Shown here: positions 17,107 through 26,570 of the stretch, piece by piece | How positions within the stretch are numbered: position 1 is the stretch's first letter | How the letters are laid out: every line of letters begins with the position of its first letter | NCBI RefSeq assembly: GCF_008152325.1 | Contig: NZ_CP042243.1 | Span: 563,026-627,025 of the forward strand | From: Crassaminicella thermophila | GTDB taxonomy: Bacteria; Bacillota; Clostridia; Peptostreptococcales; Thermotaleaceae | Direction: 5' to 3' | DNA: 64,000 bases | Notes under the pieces: generated by a model | What the model was told of the DNA's origin: nothing | What the model saw: only the letters and a program-made list of their open reading frames with translations | The model's database searches: none | Program-made: the position numbers and the translations under genes

Positions 17107-18787
17107 CTTCAGTTGCTAAAACTGCTTCATGTATAGATTCTGCTGTAGTTGGATGGGCATGGATGGTTTCTGCAATTTGTTCTATGGTTAACTCATTTTT
17201 TATGGCTAAAGCGATTTCTGCGATTAAATCAGTTGCATGGGGACCAATGATTGTAGCGCCAATCACTTTGTTTGTTGATTTTTCTTTTATGATTTTAACG
17301 AATCCTTTGTTCTCGCCTAGAGTTAAAGCTTTTCCGTTTGCAGCAAATGGGAATTTTCCTACTTCTATTTCTATCCCTTTTTCATGAGCCATTTTTTCAC
17401 CAATACCGACCATGGCAATTTCAGGATCAGTAAAAATAGCACTCGGTATGACTGTATAGTCCATTTGCAGATCTTTACCTAAAATATTTTTAACAGCAAC
17501 AATTCCTTGATGAGAAGCTACATGGGCAAGTTGAATTTTATTAGTCACATCCCCAATTGCATAGATATTAGGAATATTTGTTTGTAGTTTTTCATTCACT
17601 TTTATTCCTTTTTTATTTTCAGTTAATTCAATTCCTAATTTTTCTATATCTATACCTTCAAAGACGGGTTTTCTTCCAACGGCCATAAGGACTTTATCAG
17701 CAGTAATAAATTTTAACTTATTATCTTTATGGAATGAGACAATACATTCACCATCTTCACTTTCTATAATTGATGCTAATTTAGAGCTTGTATATAATTT
17801 GATTCCCATATCCTTGGCTATTTGACTGATCTCTGTACATACATCATCATCTAGGGAGGCAAGAATATTGTCCAAAAATTCAATGACAGATACATCAACA
17901 CCTAAATTTGCGTATATGAAAGCAAATTCCATACCAATAACGCCGCCTCCAACAATAGCTAACTTATCTGGTAATGTATTAAGGTCTAAAGCTTCTTTAC
18001 TTGTAATAACATTTTCTAAATCTATACCTGGGATAGGAAGACTAGATGAAGTTGATCCAGTAGCAATAATAATATTTTTACTTTTAATGGTTGCTTCTAT
18101 TTTTTTATTTTTTACAGAAACAGTTTCGTGGTCAAGTATCTCACCCATTCCATTTATGACTGTTACATGGTTTTTCTCTAAAAGATAGCTTATTCCTTGA
18201 ACCAATTGATTTACTATGTTGTTTTTTCTTTCAACAATCTTTTTCATATTTACAGAAATATTTTCAGCAGACAATCCATAGGTATCCGCCTCTTTTAAAT
18301 TTTTATAAACTTCAGCGGAGCGTACAAGGGATTTTGTAGGAATACAACCCCAATTTAGACAGGTTCCACCAAGCTTTTCTTTTTCTACTAATACGACTTT
18401 TGCACCTAATTTAGCAGCAGCAATAGCAGCCACATATCCACCGGGTCCCCCGCCAATAATGGTAATATCGCTTTCTAGCTCTTGTTTTTGAGGCTTTAAT
18501 AATCCGCTGAAATAATTGAATGTAGCTTTCGAAGGATCATTTTGAGAAGCAACTCCATCAATTTTTGCTAAAAGATCTCCTATTTTTACAGTAGATCCTT
18601 CTTCAACTTCTATAGTTTCTATTTTTCCATTAGCATTAGACTTTACGGATAGATTGCCTTTATTAGATTCAATATCAAATAAAACATCTCCTAATTTTAT
18701 TTCATCTCCAACATTTTTATGAATTTTTCCGATTTTTCCCTCTTTTGCGTGTCCAGATAATTTTTCTAATTTTAATTCAACAGCCAT
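17084..18787 (-). CDS. lpdA: Dihydrolipoamide dehydrogenase with N-terminal lipoyl domain
   Basis: 567 aa. Residues 1-75 form a lipoyl/biotinyl domain with the modified lysine in IESNKGN (about Lys41). Then comes a class-I flavoprotein disulfide reductase: FAD motif IIGGGPGGYVAAIAAAKLG, redox pair GGTCLNWGCIPTKS, NAD motif AIVGGGVIGMEFA, and C-terminal catalytic HAHPTTAES. It oxidises dihydrolipoamide with NAD+, or runs in reverse. I chose the start in the ATGATGATG run behind AGGAGGAGG; 18790 or 18793 are equally possible. No 2-oxoacid dehydrogenase E1/E2 genes are near. The neighbours are an AhpD-like protein and lipoate ligase, which suggests a role in thiol reduction. Confidence 0.93.
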   Translation of the reverse strand: MAVELKLEKLSGHAKEGKIGKIHKNVGDEIKLGDVLFDIESNKGNLSVKSNANGKIETIEVEEGSTVKIGDLLAKIDGVASQNDPSKATFNYFSGLLKPQKQELESDITIIGGGPGGYVAAIAAAKLGAKVVLVEKEKLGGTCLNWGCIPTKSLVRSAEVYKNLKEADTYGLSAENISVNMKKIVERKNNIVNQLVQGISYLLEKNHVTVINGMGEILDHETVSVKNKKIEATIKSKNIIIATGSTSSSLPIPGIDLENVITSKEALDLNTLPDKLAIVGGGVIGMEFAFIYANLGVDVSVIEFLDNILASLDDDVCTEISQIAKDMGIKLYTSSKLASIIESEDGECIVSFHKDNKLKFITADKVLMAVGRKPVFEGIDIEKLGIELTENKKGIKVNEKLQTNIPNIYAIGDVTNKIQLAHVASHQGIVAVKNILGKDLQMDYTVIPSAIFTDPEIAMVGIGEKMAHEKGIEIEVGKFPFAANGKALTLGENKGFVKIIKEKSTNKVIGATIIGPHATDLIAEIALAIKNELTIEQIAETIHAHPTTAESIHEAVLATEGGAIHFA

Positions 18788-18813
18788 CATCATTCCTCCT
18801 CCTATATAAATAA

Positions 18814-18833
18814 GAGGCAGTATAAACTGCCTC
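18814..18833 (-). terminator. Hairpin between ahpD-like gene and lpdA (attenuator-like)
   Basis: Perfect 8-bp GAGGCAGT / ACTGCCTC stem, 4-nt loop, followed on the minus strand by TTATTTATA. It could reduce read-through so that the AhpD-like protein is made in excess over LpdA. Confidence 0.5.
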
Positions 18834-18848
18834 AGTATGTAACTGGTA

Positions 18849-19202
18849 CTATTTAAAATCTTTTTCAAATTCATCTAAAGAATCTTTTACAAGGGTTACA
18901 CTGTAAGCCATAGAAGGGCCTCCACCAAAAGCAACTGCAACCATAGCTGCTTCTAAAATTTCTTCACGTGTTGCACCAGCTTCAAGGGCTTTATAAACAT
19001 GAAATACAATGCAATATTCACAACGATTATAAGCACCAATTGCAACACTCATTAATTCTTTTGTTTTAACATCTAAAGCTTTTGGCTCATATGCTACGCC
19101 AAGTAGATTCATAAAAGCACCTACATGTGTTTCGTTTGTTTTTCCTAATTCCTCTAGACCTCCCATGAAATCATTCAATAGTTTTCTTACATCTTTCGCC
19201 AT
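18849..19202 (-). CDS. AhpD-like carboxymuconolactone decarboxylase family protein
   Basis: 117 aa, one alkylhydroperoxidase D-type helical domain. The active-site signature CEYCIVFH has the CxxC pair plus the downstream His of AhpD. In mycobacteria AhpD passes electrons from a lipoylated protein and Lpd to a peroxiredoxin. The next gene here encodes a lipoylated Lpd, so the same electron route is plausible. AGGAGG precedes the start. Substrate and partner peroxidase are not in the window. Confidence 0.88.
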   Translation of the reverse strand: MAKDVRKLLNDFMGGLEELGKTNETHVGAFMNLLGVAYEPKALDVKTKELMSVAIGAYNRCEYCIVFHVYKALEAGATREEILEAAMVAVAFGGGPSMAYSVTLVKDSLDEFEKDFK

Positions 19203-19221
19203 TTTAAATCCTCCTCTTTAA

Positions 19222-19258
19222 TTTAATTGCTATGCTAATTATTAGTATAGCAATTAAA
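19222..19258. promoter_or_regulatory. 37-bp palindrome, probable MarR-family operator
   Basis: TTTAATTGCTATGCTAAT and ATTAGTATAGCAATTAAA flank a single central base with one mismatch. It starts 20 bp upstream of the ahpD-like start codon and ends 54 bp after the end of the marR gene. Each half contains an AATTGCTAT-type pseudo-palindrome, so it may hold two dimers. Confidence 0.65.
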
Positions 19259-19312
19259 CATATAAATTACAAGAGAGTGCATGAAATTTTTACAAATCAT
19301 CAAATATGAAAC

Positions 19313-19738
19313 TTATTTACTAATATTTTCTACCATTTTTTCTAAAACCTTTTTAAAAATTTTAAACTCTTCATCTGTAATATTCTGAGAAAAAATTTCA
19401 CTCATTTTTTCTCCTTCTGGAAGGAGTTTGTTTCTTAAATGTATACCTTCTTGGGTAAGCTCTAAATTTGTAATTCTTCGATCTTTTTCATCCTTTACCC
19501 GCTTTACATAGCCATCTCTTTCCATTCGATCAATAAGTCTTGCAACGGTAGAAGTTTTTATATTCATTTTTTCAGCTAATTCCGATTGGCTAATCCTTTC
19601 ATATTTTCCTAAAAAATATAATGCGATCCATTGCACTCTTGTAGAACCTAAAGAAACTAACCTTTCATTAAAAGCATCAGACATTTTTTTTGCTGCATTA
19701 TTGGTAATAAAAGCGACACAAGCATCCAGATCAAACAT
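19313..19738 (-). CDS. MarR-family transcriptional regulator, possibly thiol-sensing (OhrR-like)
   Basis: 141 aa winged-helix protein: recognition region SQSELAEKMNIKTSTVARLIDRMERDG, then the wing VKDEKDRRITN. I chose the ATG at 19738 because GGAGTG lies upstream. A cysteine near the N-terminus (FDLDACVAF, Cys7) aligns by eye with the peroxide-sensing Cys15 of Bacillus OhrR (LENQLCFLLY). Sensing of organic peroxide or other electrophiles is an inference from that cysteine and from the redox genes downstream. It probably acts at the palindrome just downstream. Confidence 0.85.
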   Translation of the reverse strand: MFDLDACVAFITNNAAKKMSDAFNERLVSLGSTRVQWIALYFLGKYERISQSELAEKMNIKTSTVARLIDRMERDGYVKRVKDEKDRRITNLELTQEGIHLRNKLLPEGEKMSEIFSQNITDEEFKIFKKVLEKMVENISK

Positions 19739-19973
19739 TTTATCACTCCCATCCATTATTTAGATATTCCCATTATCTCAAAACTTATGAATCATGCCAA
19801 CTGTATTTTTCGACAAATTTATAAATATGATCCATGGATTATTCTGATGAGGAAAAAGGGAAAAATATTTCTAAATATATTACATATTTGCATTTTTATG
19901 TAAAAGATATTAAGATAAATATATCAAAAACAATTAGAATATTAAGACAAAATAGCTGTTGCAAGGAGAAAAA

Positions 19974-21947
19974 ATGATGAGAAGGAATAAAGAAATCCTA
20001 TGCATAATCAGCATAGTATTCATGTTTATAGGGTATGGGAATCTATATGCAGAAGAAAAAGATGTCTACAAAGAAACAATCATAGTTGGTGGAGATAATT
20101 ATTTTCCCCCTTTTGAGTATGTAGATAAAAATGGTGTGTATAAAGGGTTTAACGTAGACATTTTAAGGGCTATTGCCATTGAGATGGGAATCGATCTTGA
20201 TATAAGGCCTATGCCTTGGTATGAAGCAATTATGGCATTAAATGAAAGAGAAATTGATGCAATACAGGGAATGAAGTATTCTATTTCAAGATCATATCTA
20301 TATGATTTTTCAGATCCATATTTGGTTTCATCTCAATCTATTTTTGTTCGTTCAGATAATAGCTATATTGTAAATATAGAGGATTTAGAAAAAAAGAAAA
20401 TTGCTATACAGAAAAATGATATTGCTAAAGATGTATTAAAAAATATTATGGATATTCAAATTATAGAAACTGAAAATCAGCAAATGGCTTTAAAAAAATT
20501 GATAAAAGGAGAAGTGGATGCGTATATAGGAAACCGGCTGACAGGATTATATATTATTCAAAAGGATGGATATACAAAGGATGTAAAAATTGTAGGAGAA
20601 GAAATCAATCCACTTAATTATGGTATTGTTGTAAATAAGGGAAATAAAGTATTGCTCAAAATGTTTAATGAAGGGCTTATGAGAATAAAGAAGAATGGAA
20701 CCTATGATAAAATTTATAAAAAGTGGTTTGGAGAACCTATTAATCCACCTTATGCTTACATTAAAAGAACATTGTATTTTTCCATAGTTGTTTTGTTTTT
20801 TTCTTTGTTTGGGATTTTTATCTTTTATAGATGGAATTATTTATTAAAGAAGGAAGTAAACAAAAGAACACAGCAGTTAAAAAGAGAATCTCTTTTTAAG
20901 GAACAAATTATAAATAGTATATTTAGCGGTTTAATTACTTTTAATAATCAGGGCATAATTTTATCAGCCAATGAAAAGGCTGCATATTTTTTAGATATGC
21001 CAATAGAAGCTTTTGTAAAAAAACATTTTAAGGATACGGTAGTAAAGGAATATTTTTATGAAGAAGATTTTTATGAAGTATTACAAACAGGAAAAGAAAA
21101 AATGAATATAGAAAAAAATATAAATGTAGAAGGAATTAATAAAGTATTTGAATATAATATTTATCCTCTTGTTCTTCATGAAGATGATGTTTATGGAATT
21201 ACCTTAACCTTTAAAGATATAACAAATGAAAAATTGATGAAAGAAAGAATGATAATGAAGGATAAATTAGAATCTTTAGGCAGATTGGTAGCAGGAATTG
21301 CTCACGAAATCAGAAATCCCCTTACTTCCATTAAGGCTTATATAGAACTTATACCATATAAATATGATAAAAAGGAATTTAGAGAGAAAATTTCAGAGGA
21401 TGTTCCAAAAGAAATAGAAAGATTAAATAGTATTATTTCAAATTTACTTGAGTATGCAAAACCAAAAGTTCCGAATAAGGAAATGGTTAAGGTTCATGAT
21501 GAGATTTTAGGGATTATTGTTTTTTTTAGCAATCAAATAAAAAAGAAAAATATCAAACTTATATGTAATATGAAAGAGGATTTATTTATCTATGTGGATA
21601 AACAGCAATTCAAGCAAATTATGATCAACTTTTTATTAAATGCCATAGAGGCTTTTGAAAAAACTGAAAACCCAGAAATTTGCATTACTGCTGAAAAGAA
21701 TGGGGATTTTGCTGTTATTATAATTAAGGATAATGGGTGTGGTATTGCATCAGAGAATGAGAAAAAGATTTTTGAACCATTTTTTACAACAAAGGACAAT
21801 GGAACAGGTCTTGGATTATCGATAAGCTATCAGTTTATTAAAGAAAATGGCGGAGACATTACGGTAAGCAGTCATTTAGAAACAGGGACAAAAATTAATA
21901 TGATATTACCTTTATTTAAAGAAAAAAGGAGTACTGCTAATGTATAA
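19974..21947 (+). CDS. Sensor histidine kinase with periplasmic-binding-protein sensor domain and PAS
   Basis: 657 aa. Start ATG at 19974 (AAGGAG upstream). Signal/first membrane segment about 5-22; SBP_bac_3 solute-binding domain about 30-260 ([21 protein letters not shown]); membrane segment about 268-288; PAS about 315-420; HisKA with H-box [10 protein letters not shown] (His444); HATPase with DNGCGI and GTGLGLSIS. NtrB-type kinase. It overlaps the next gene, a sigma-54 response regulator, by 8 nt. Context suggests it detects the substrate of the TAXI-TRAP transporter downstream. Confidence 0.93.
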   Translation: MMRRNKEILCIISIVFMFIGYGNLYAEEKDVYKETIIVGGDNYFPPFEYVDKNGVYKGFNVDILRAIAIEMGIDLDIRPMPWYEAIMALNEREIDAIQGMKYSISRSYLYDFSDPYLVSSQSIFVRSDNSYIVNIEDLEKKKIAIQKNDIAKDVLKNIMDIQIIETENQQMALKKLIKGEVDAYIGNRLTGLYIIQKDGYTKDVKIVGEEINPLNYGIVVNKGNKVLLKMFNEGLMRIKKNGTYDKIYKKWFGEPINPPYAYIKRTLYFSIVVLFFSLFGIFIFYRWNYLLKKEVNKRTQQLKRESLFKEQIINSIFSGLITFNNQGIILSANEKAAYFLDMPIEAFVKKHFKDTVVKEYFYEEDFYEVLQTGKEKMNIEKNINVEGINKVFEYNIYPLVLHEDDVYGITLTFKDITNEKLMKERMIMKDKLESLGRLVAGIAHEIRNPLTSIKAYIELIPYKYDKKEFREKISEDVPKEIERLNSIISNLLEYAKPKVPNKEMVKVHDEILGIIVFFSNQIKKKNIKLICNMKEDLFIYVDKQQFKQIMINFLLNAIEAFEKTENPEICITAEKNGDFAVIIIKDNGCGIASENEKKIFEPFFTTKDNGTGLGLSISYQFIKENGGDITVSSHLETGTKINMILPLFKEKRSTANV

Positions 21948-23301
21948 GCTATTAATTATAGACGATGAAAAATCAATTTGTTCATCTTTAAAATTTGCTT
22001 TTGAAGATATGTATGAAGTTTATACGGCTAATAATATTTTTGAGGTAGAGAAGTATATTGAACAAAATGATTTTGATATAGTATTGTTAGATTTAAGATT
22101 TGGAGAAATAAGTGGTATTGATATGTTAGAAGATTTAAAAAATGCACAAAAAGATGTAGTTGTGATTATGATGACAGCTTATGGAAGTATTGATTCTTCT
22201 ATTGAAGCTATGAAAAGGGGAGCTTATGATTATATTATGAAGCCTTTGGACATGCCGAAATTGAAGGTATTATTGCAAAAGGCTGTAGAGTATAAAAGGT
22301 TAAATCAAAAAATAAATTATCTAGAGAATGAAGTTTATAGCAAATATGGAAAAAATGGAATCATAGGAAAATCGAAAAAAATGAGGGAAGTATTCTATCT
22401 CATAGATAAAGTAAAAGATTTGCATATAAATGTTTTAATTCATGGAGGAAGTGGAACAGGAAAAGAACTTGTTGCAAAAGCTATTCACTATCAAGGAAAA
22501 AGAAGAAAGGAAAATTTAGAAATTATAAATTGTGGAGCGATTCCATCTAACTTAATAGAAAGCGAATTGTTTGGTTATGAAGAAGGAGCTTTTACAGGAG
22601 CAAACCATAGAAAAAAAGGGAGATTTGAACTTGCTCATAGAGGGACAATTTTTCTAGACGAAATAGGGGAGTTGGATTTAAATCTACAAGTAAAGCTATT
22701 GCGAGTATTGCAGCAAAAAGAAGTATTTCCATTAGGAGCTGAGAGAGGAAAAAAAGTAGATGTTCGTATCATTGCAGCAACGAATAAGGACCTAAAAGAA
22801 GAAGTGAAGAGGGGAAATTTTAGAGAAGATTTATTTTTTAGATTAAATGTTGTATCTATTAAATTACCGAGCTTGAAGGAACGAAGAGAGGATATCCCTT
22901 TATTAATCGAATATTTTATAAAAAAATGTGTAAAAGAAATGAATAGAAATATAGAAGGAATAACCAAAGAAGCTTTAAAAATATTAGTAAATTATGATTA
23001 TCCAGGGAATGTAAGAGAATTAGAAAATATTATCGAAAGAGCAGTAGCTCTTACAGATAATGAATACATTCAAATAGAAGATCTTCCTGAAGAATTATTA
23101 GGTAATTATAAAAATTATAAACTATCTAGGAATATGCATATCATTCCTATAGAAATAGGAACAAGCTTAGGGGAGATAGAAAAAGAGGTTATATTAGAGA
23201 CTCTAAAAGCTATGAATCAAAACAGAAAAAAAACTGCTAAAATTCTAGGAATTAGTGAAAGGGCTTTAAGATACAAGATAAAAGAATATATGGAGAAGTA
23301 G
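21940..23301 (+). CDS. Sigma-54-dependent response regulator (NtrC family)
   Basis: 453 aa. The receiver domain has phospho-acceptor Asp51 (IVLLDLRFG). The AAA+ domain has Walker A GGSGTGKE, Walker B FLDEIGEL and the sigma-54 contact loop GAFTGA. A C-terminal Fis-type helix-turn-helix (RKKTAKILGISERALRYKI) completes it. Partner of the overlapping kinase gene. Its likely target is the sigma-54 promoter at 23459, which drives the TRAP genes. Confidence 0.95.
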   Translation: MYKLLIIDDEKSICSSLKFAFEDMYEVYTANNIFEVEKYIEQNDFDIVLLDLRFGEISGIDMLEDLKNAQKDVVVIMMTAYGSIDSSIEAMKRGAYDYIMKPLDMPKLKVLLQKAVEYKRLNQKINYLENEVYSKYGKNGIIGKSKKMREVFYLIDKVKDLHINVLIHGGSGTGKELVAKAIHYQGKRRKENLEIINCGAIPSNLIESELFGYEEGAFTGANHRKKGRFELAHRGTIFLDEIGELDLNLQVKLLRVLQQKEVFPLGAERGKKVDVRIIAATNKDLKEEVKRGNFREDLFFRLNVVSIKLPSLKERREDIPLLIEYFIKKCVKEMNRNIEGITKEALKILVNYDYPGNVRELENIIERAVALTDNEYIQIEDLPEELLGNYKNYKLSRNMHIIPIEIGTSLGEIEKEVILETLKAMNQNRKKTAKILGISERALRYKIKEYMEK

Positions 23302-23313
23302 GAAAATTTTTCA

Positions 23314-23340
23314 ACCCTGCAAAATTTGCAGGGTGTTTTT
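23314..23340 (+). terminator. Intrinsic terminator of the two-component operon
   Basis: ACCCTGCAAA / TTTGCAGGGT stem directly after the response regulator gene, followed by GTTTTT. Confidence 0.9.
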
Positions 23341-23372
23341 AGTTTTAAAGTAGCACCAATAAGTATTTTAAA

Positions 23373-23392
23373 AATGAATTTTTTTATTCATT
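23373..23392. promoter_or_regulatory. Candidate upstream activator site
   Basis: Inverted repeat AATGAAT-N6-ATTCATT about 80 bp upstream of the sigma-54 promoter, a usual distance for an NtrC-type enhancer. Binding is inferred only from position and symmetry. Confidence 0.4.
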
Positions 23393-23458
23393 CTAGTTTT
23401 TACAAAGAATAGATGGATTTGAAAAAAAATATATCGGTTTTGTTCTGAATTTTATAAT

Positions 23459-23476
23459 CAGGTATGAAACTTGCAA
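23459..23476 (+). promoter_or_regulatory. Sigma-54 (-24/-12) promoter of the TAXI-TRAP operon
   Basis: AGGTATGAAACTTGCA places GG (23461-23462) and GC (23473-23474) with the obligatory 10-nt spacing and a full TTGCA -12 element. It lies about 50 nt before the solute-binding protein gene and directly after the gene for a sigma-54 activator. Confidence 0.8.
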
Positions 23477-23524
23477 CTATTCAAAATGTACAGAAAAATA
23501 CAAAGAGTAAATGGAGGGGAAAAT

Positions 23525-24547
23525 ATGAGATTAAGGAGAACATTAGTAATTATTTTGGCAATGATACTAGTTATGGTGTCTTTCGTTGGATGTGGACAAA
23601 AGACAGAGACAAGTTCTGATGCAAAGCCATCTAAGCAATTTGTTACAATTGTTACTGGATCAACAGGGGGTACATATTATCCTGTAGGAACAATATTCTC
23701 TACTTTATGGAATGAAAAATTAGGAGATAAAGGTGTCGTAGCATCTGTTCAATCTTCTGGAGGATCAGTAGAAAACTTAAATATGTTAAAGTCTGGAGAA
23801 GCACAGCTTGGAATTGCTATGGCAAACTTAACATTATTTGCTTATAAAGGGGAAGGGAAATTTAAAGACAATAAATTTGAAAATGTTAGATTTATAACAG
23901 CACTATGGCCGGATGTTACACAATGCATTGTAACAGAAAAATCAGGAATCAATTCAATCAGTGATTTAAAAGGAAAAAGATTTAATGTTGGCGGTGCTGG
24001 TTCAGGAACAGAGTACAGCTGTAAGCTTATTTTAGAACATGTAGGGGGACTTACATTTGATGATGTAAATACAGAGCATTTAGGATATTTTGAAGCGTCA
24101 AGCGCAATGCAGAATGGTCAATTAGATGGTATGAATGCAGAAGGTGGATTACCAACTTCAGCAGTTTCAGAAATATTTGCAAGTAAAACACCTGTAAAAA
24201 TGTTAGAGTTTAGCGATGAAGATTATAAAAAGCTTCATGATGTAGCACCATATTATGGGCAGTTTACAGTACCTGCAGGATTATATTCTAAATTAGATAA
24301 AGATATAAAAACAGTAGGGATTAAATCTGCTTTAATTGCTAGTGCAGATTTAGATGAAGATTTGGTGTATGAATTAGTAAAATCAATCTATGAAAATTAT
24401 GATGAAATCTCTAGTTCTCACAAAGCATTAGAGTTTGTAAAATTAGAAGAGGCTATAAAAGGATTGCCTCCAGTTCCGCTTCATCCTGGAGCTGTAAGAT
24501 ATTATAAAGAAAAGGGAATAGAAATTCCAGAAGAATTATTACCATAA
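23525..24547 (+). CDS. TAXI-family TRAP transporter solute-binding lipoprotein
   Basis: 340 aa extracytoplasmic binding protein. Start ATG at 23525 behind GGAGGGG. Lipoprotein signal with lipobox FVGC (Cys at about 21). The TAXI family signature TIVTGSTGGTYYPVG begins the mature domain; GSGTEYSC and QNGQLDGMNAEGG follow. It delivers an organic acid or amino acid to the fused permease encoded next. Expression is probably sigma-54-dependent and controlled by the two-component pair just upstream. Confidence 0.95.
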   Translation: MRLRRTLVIILAMILVMVSFVGCGQKTETSSDAKPSKQFVTIVTGSTGGTYYPVGTIFSTLWNEKLGDKGVVASVQSSGGSVENLNMLKSGEAQLGIAMANLTLFAYKGEGKFKDNKFENVRFITALWPDVTQCIVTEKSGINSISDLKGKRFNVGGAGSGTEYSCKLILEHVGGLTFDDVNTEHLGYFEASSAMQNGQLDGMNAEGGLPTSAVSEIFASKTPVKMLEFSDEDYKKLHDVAPYYGQFTVPAGLYSKLDKDIKTVGIKSALIASADLDEDLVYELVKSIYENYDEISSSHKALEFVKLEEAIKGLPPVPLHPGAVRYYKEKGIEIPEELLP

Positions 24548-24557
24548 GTAAAAAATG

Positions 24558-24577
24558 CCCGGCCACAATTGGTCGGG
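24558..24577 (+). terminator. Intercistronic hairpin between TRAP binding protein and permease
   Basis: CCCGGCC / GGTCGGG 7-bp stem (one G-U pair), 6-nt loop, no T-run. It probably stabilises the upstream mRNA or attenuates, giving more binding protein than permease. Confidence 0.5.
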
Positions 24578-24616
24578 TATATAAATTAATTTGCTAAGGC
24601 GTAAAGGAGGGATTGT

Positions 24617-26533
24617 ATGATTAAGAAGAATAAAGTAAAAGAAACAGAAGTAGTTTCAGAAAGAAAATTAGCTGGTAGAGTGGCTGCATTTGTTACGATT
24701 TTTGCCATTTTCACTTCATTGTTCCATGTATGGATGAATAGTGCCAGTCTTATGATTGCTATTAAAAAGAATGCACTTCATTTAGGATTAATGCTAGGAC
24801 TTACATTTTTGATGTATCCAGCAACAAAGAAATCATCAAAGGATAAACCAACAGTACTTGACTGGATTTTATGTATTTTGGGGGTATCCGTTGGACTATA
24901 TATCCTTTTTACCTATGATAGTTTAGTTGAAAGATCACTGATTCCAAATAAATTAGATTATGTATTTGCAGTTATTGCAATTATATTAACATTAGAAGCA
25001 GGAAGAAGGACTGTTGGAAATATATTGCCGATGCTTTCTATATGTTTCATTTTATATGCAAAATTTGGATATCTTTTTCCAGGGAAACTTGCGCATCAAG
25101 GTTTTTCTTGGTCAAGAATACTAACAAGAATGTATTTGACAGATGGAGGAATATTTGGTGTTACATTGATGGTATCAGCATCTTATGTATTTATGTTTAT
25201 TCTGTTTGGATCTTTTCTTAATAAAACAGGAACGGCAAAGTTCTTTAATGATTTTGCATTAGCTTTTGCGGGAAGACTAAGAGGTGGTCCAGCTCAGGTT
25301 GCTGTTATGGCTAGTGGACTTATGGGAACAATAAGTGGAAGTTCTCAGGCAAATGTTGCGACTACAGGAAGCTTTACAATTCCTTTGATGAAAGAAGTAG
25401 GATATAAGCCTAGATTTGCAGGGGCTGTTGAAGCAGCAGCATCTACAGGTGGAATACTTATGCCTCCTATTATGGGCGCAGCATCTTTTATGATGGCATC
25501 ATTTCTAGGTATTCCATATATTAAGGTAATGTATGCAGGTATTATACCAGCTATATTTTATTATTTTGCAATTTTTACAATGGTTGACTTTGAAGCTAGA
25601 AAAATTGGACTTAAAGGAATGGATAAAAGTAAACTACCAGATCTTAAGAAAGTAATAAAAGAAGAAGGGCATTTGATGTTACCAATTGTCATTATATTAA
25701 TCTTACTAGTAAAAGGGCTAACGCCTCTATATGCAGCATTCTTTGGACTTATTGCTGTAATTATTACGAGTATGTTAAGAAAATCTACAAGAATGAATAT
25801 GAAAAAGTTTATGGAGGCTTTAGAAGAAGGAGCAAAAAGTGCTGTTCCTGTTGCAACAGCATGTGGTGTTGTTGGATTTATTGTTGGTGTAGTTTCAATG
25901 ACAGGACTTGGTCAGGTTGTTGCTCTTAATATTATGCAGCTTTCTTTTGGACAATTATGGTTAGCTTTAATTCTTGTTATGGTTGCATCTATATTCTTAG
26001 GAATGGGGCTTCCAGCATCTGCGTGTTATATTATTACTGCAAGTATTGCAGCCCCAGCATTAATAAAAATGGGAGTTGATCCAATTGCAGCCCATTTCTT
26101 TGCATTCTATTATGGTACCTTATCAGCTGTAGTACCGCCTGTTGCTCTTACATCTTATACTGCTGCAGGAATTGCAGGTGCAAATCCAATAGAGGTTGCT
26201 TTTAGTGGATTTAAGCTTGCTTTTGCAGGTATTATGATTCCGTTTATGTTTGTTTACTCTCCTATTTTACTTATGCAAAATGTAGTAGCATGGAAACTAA
26301 TATTAGCTTTTATTACTGGCTTATTAGGAATTATAAGTCTTGCAGCAGCAGCAGAAAACTATTTTTTTGATATACTAAAGGTATATGAGAGATTTTTAGC
26401 ATTCGCTGCAGCTATATTATTAGTTAAGCCTGGGATTATTTCTGATGCAATAGGAATCGGTTTACTAATCCTATTTATATCTTTTCATTCTATAAGAATT
26501 AAAAAAATAAAAGAAACGGCTACAATTACATAG
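24617..26533 (+). CDS. TRAP transporter fused 4TM/12TM permease (DctQM-type)
   Basis: 638 aa, highly hydrophobic. The small DctQ-like part (about 20-150) is fused to the large DctM-like part, as is typical for TAXI systems. Conserved segments include MGTISGSSQANVATTGSF, STGGILMPPIMGAA, GMGLPASACYI and PPVALTSYTAAGIAGA. Secondary carrier, probably sodium-coupled, working with the upstream TAXI binding protein. AAAGGAGGG precedes the ATG. Confidence 0.95.
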   Translation: MIKKNKVKETEVVSERKLAGRVAAFVTIFAIFTSLFHVWMNSASLMIAIKKNALHLGLMLGLTFLMYPATKKSSKDKPTVLDWILCILGVSVGLYILFTYDSLVERSLIPNKLDYVFAVIAIILTLEAGRRTVGNILPMLSICFILYAKFGYLFPGKLAHQGFSWSRILTRMYLTDGGIFGVTLMVSASYVFMFILFGSFLNKTGTAKFFNDFALAFAGRLRGGPAQVAVMASGLMGTISGSSQANVATTGSFTIPLMKEVGYKPRFAGAVEAAASTGGILMPPIMGAASFMMASFLGIPYIKVMYAGIIPAIFYYFAIFTMVDFEARKIGLKGMDKSKLPDLKKVIKEEGHLMLPIVIILILLVKGLTPLYAAFFGLIAVIITSMLRKSTRMNMKKFMEALEEGAKSAVPVATACGVVGFIVGVVSMTGLGQVVALNIMQLSFGQLWLALILVMVASIFLGMGLPASACYIITASIAAPALIKMGVDPIAAHFFAFYYGTLSAVVPPVALTSYTAAGIAGANPIEVAFSGFKLAFAGIMIPFMFVYSPILLMQNVVAWKLILAFITGLLGIISLAAAAENYFFDILKVYERFLAFAAAILLVKPGIISDAIGIGLLILFISFHSIRIKKIKETATIT

Positions 26534-26536
26534 AAA

Positions 26537-26570
26537 AAAGGATACATTCGTATGAATGTATCCTTTCTTT
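26537..26570. terminator. Bidirectional terminator
   Basis: Perfect 13-bp AAAGGATACATTC / GAATGTATCCTTT stem with a GTAT loop, A-run before and CTTTTAT after, between the convergent TRAP operon and lrp gene. Confidence 0.9.

Noticed and set aside
18788-18874. Longer start for LpdA at 18874
   Set aside because: It would overlap the end of the ahpD-like gene and run through the intercistronic hairpin, while a strong AGGAGGAGG lies right before the ATG cluster at 18787-18793.
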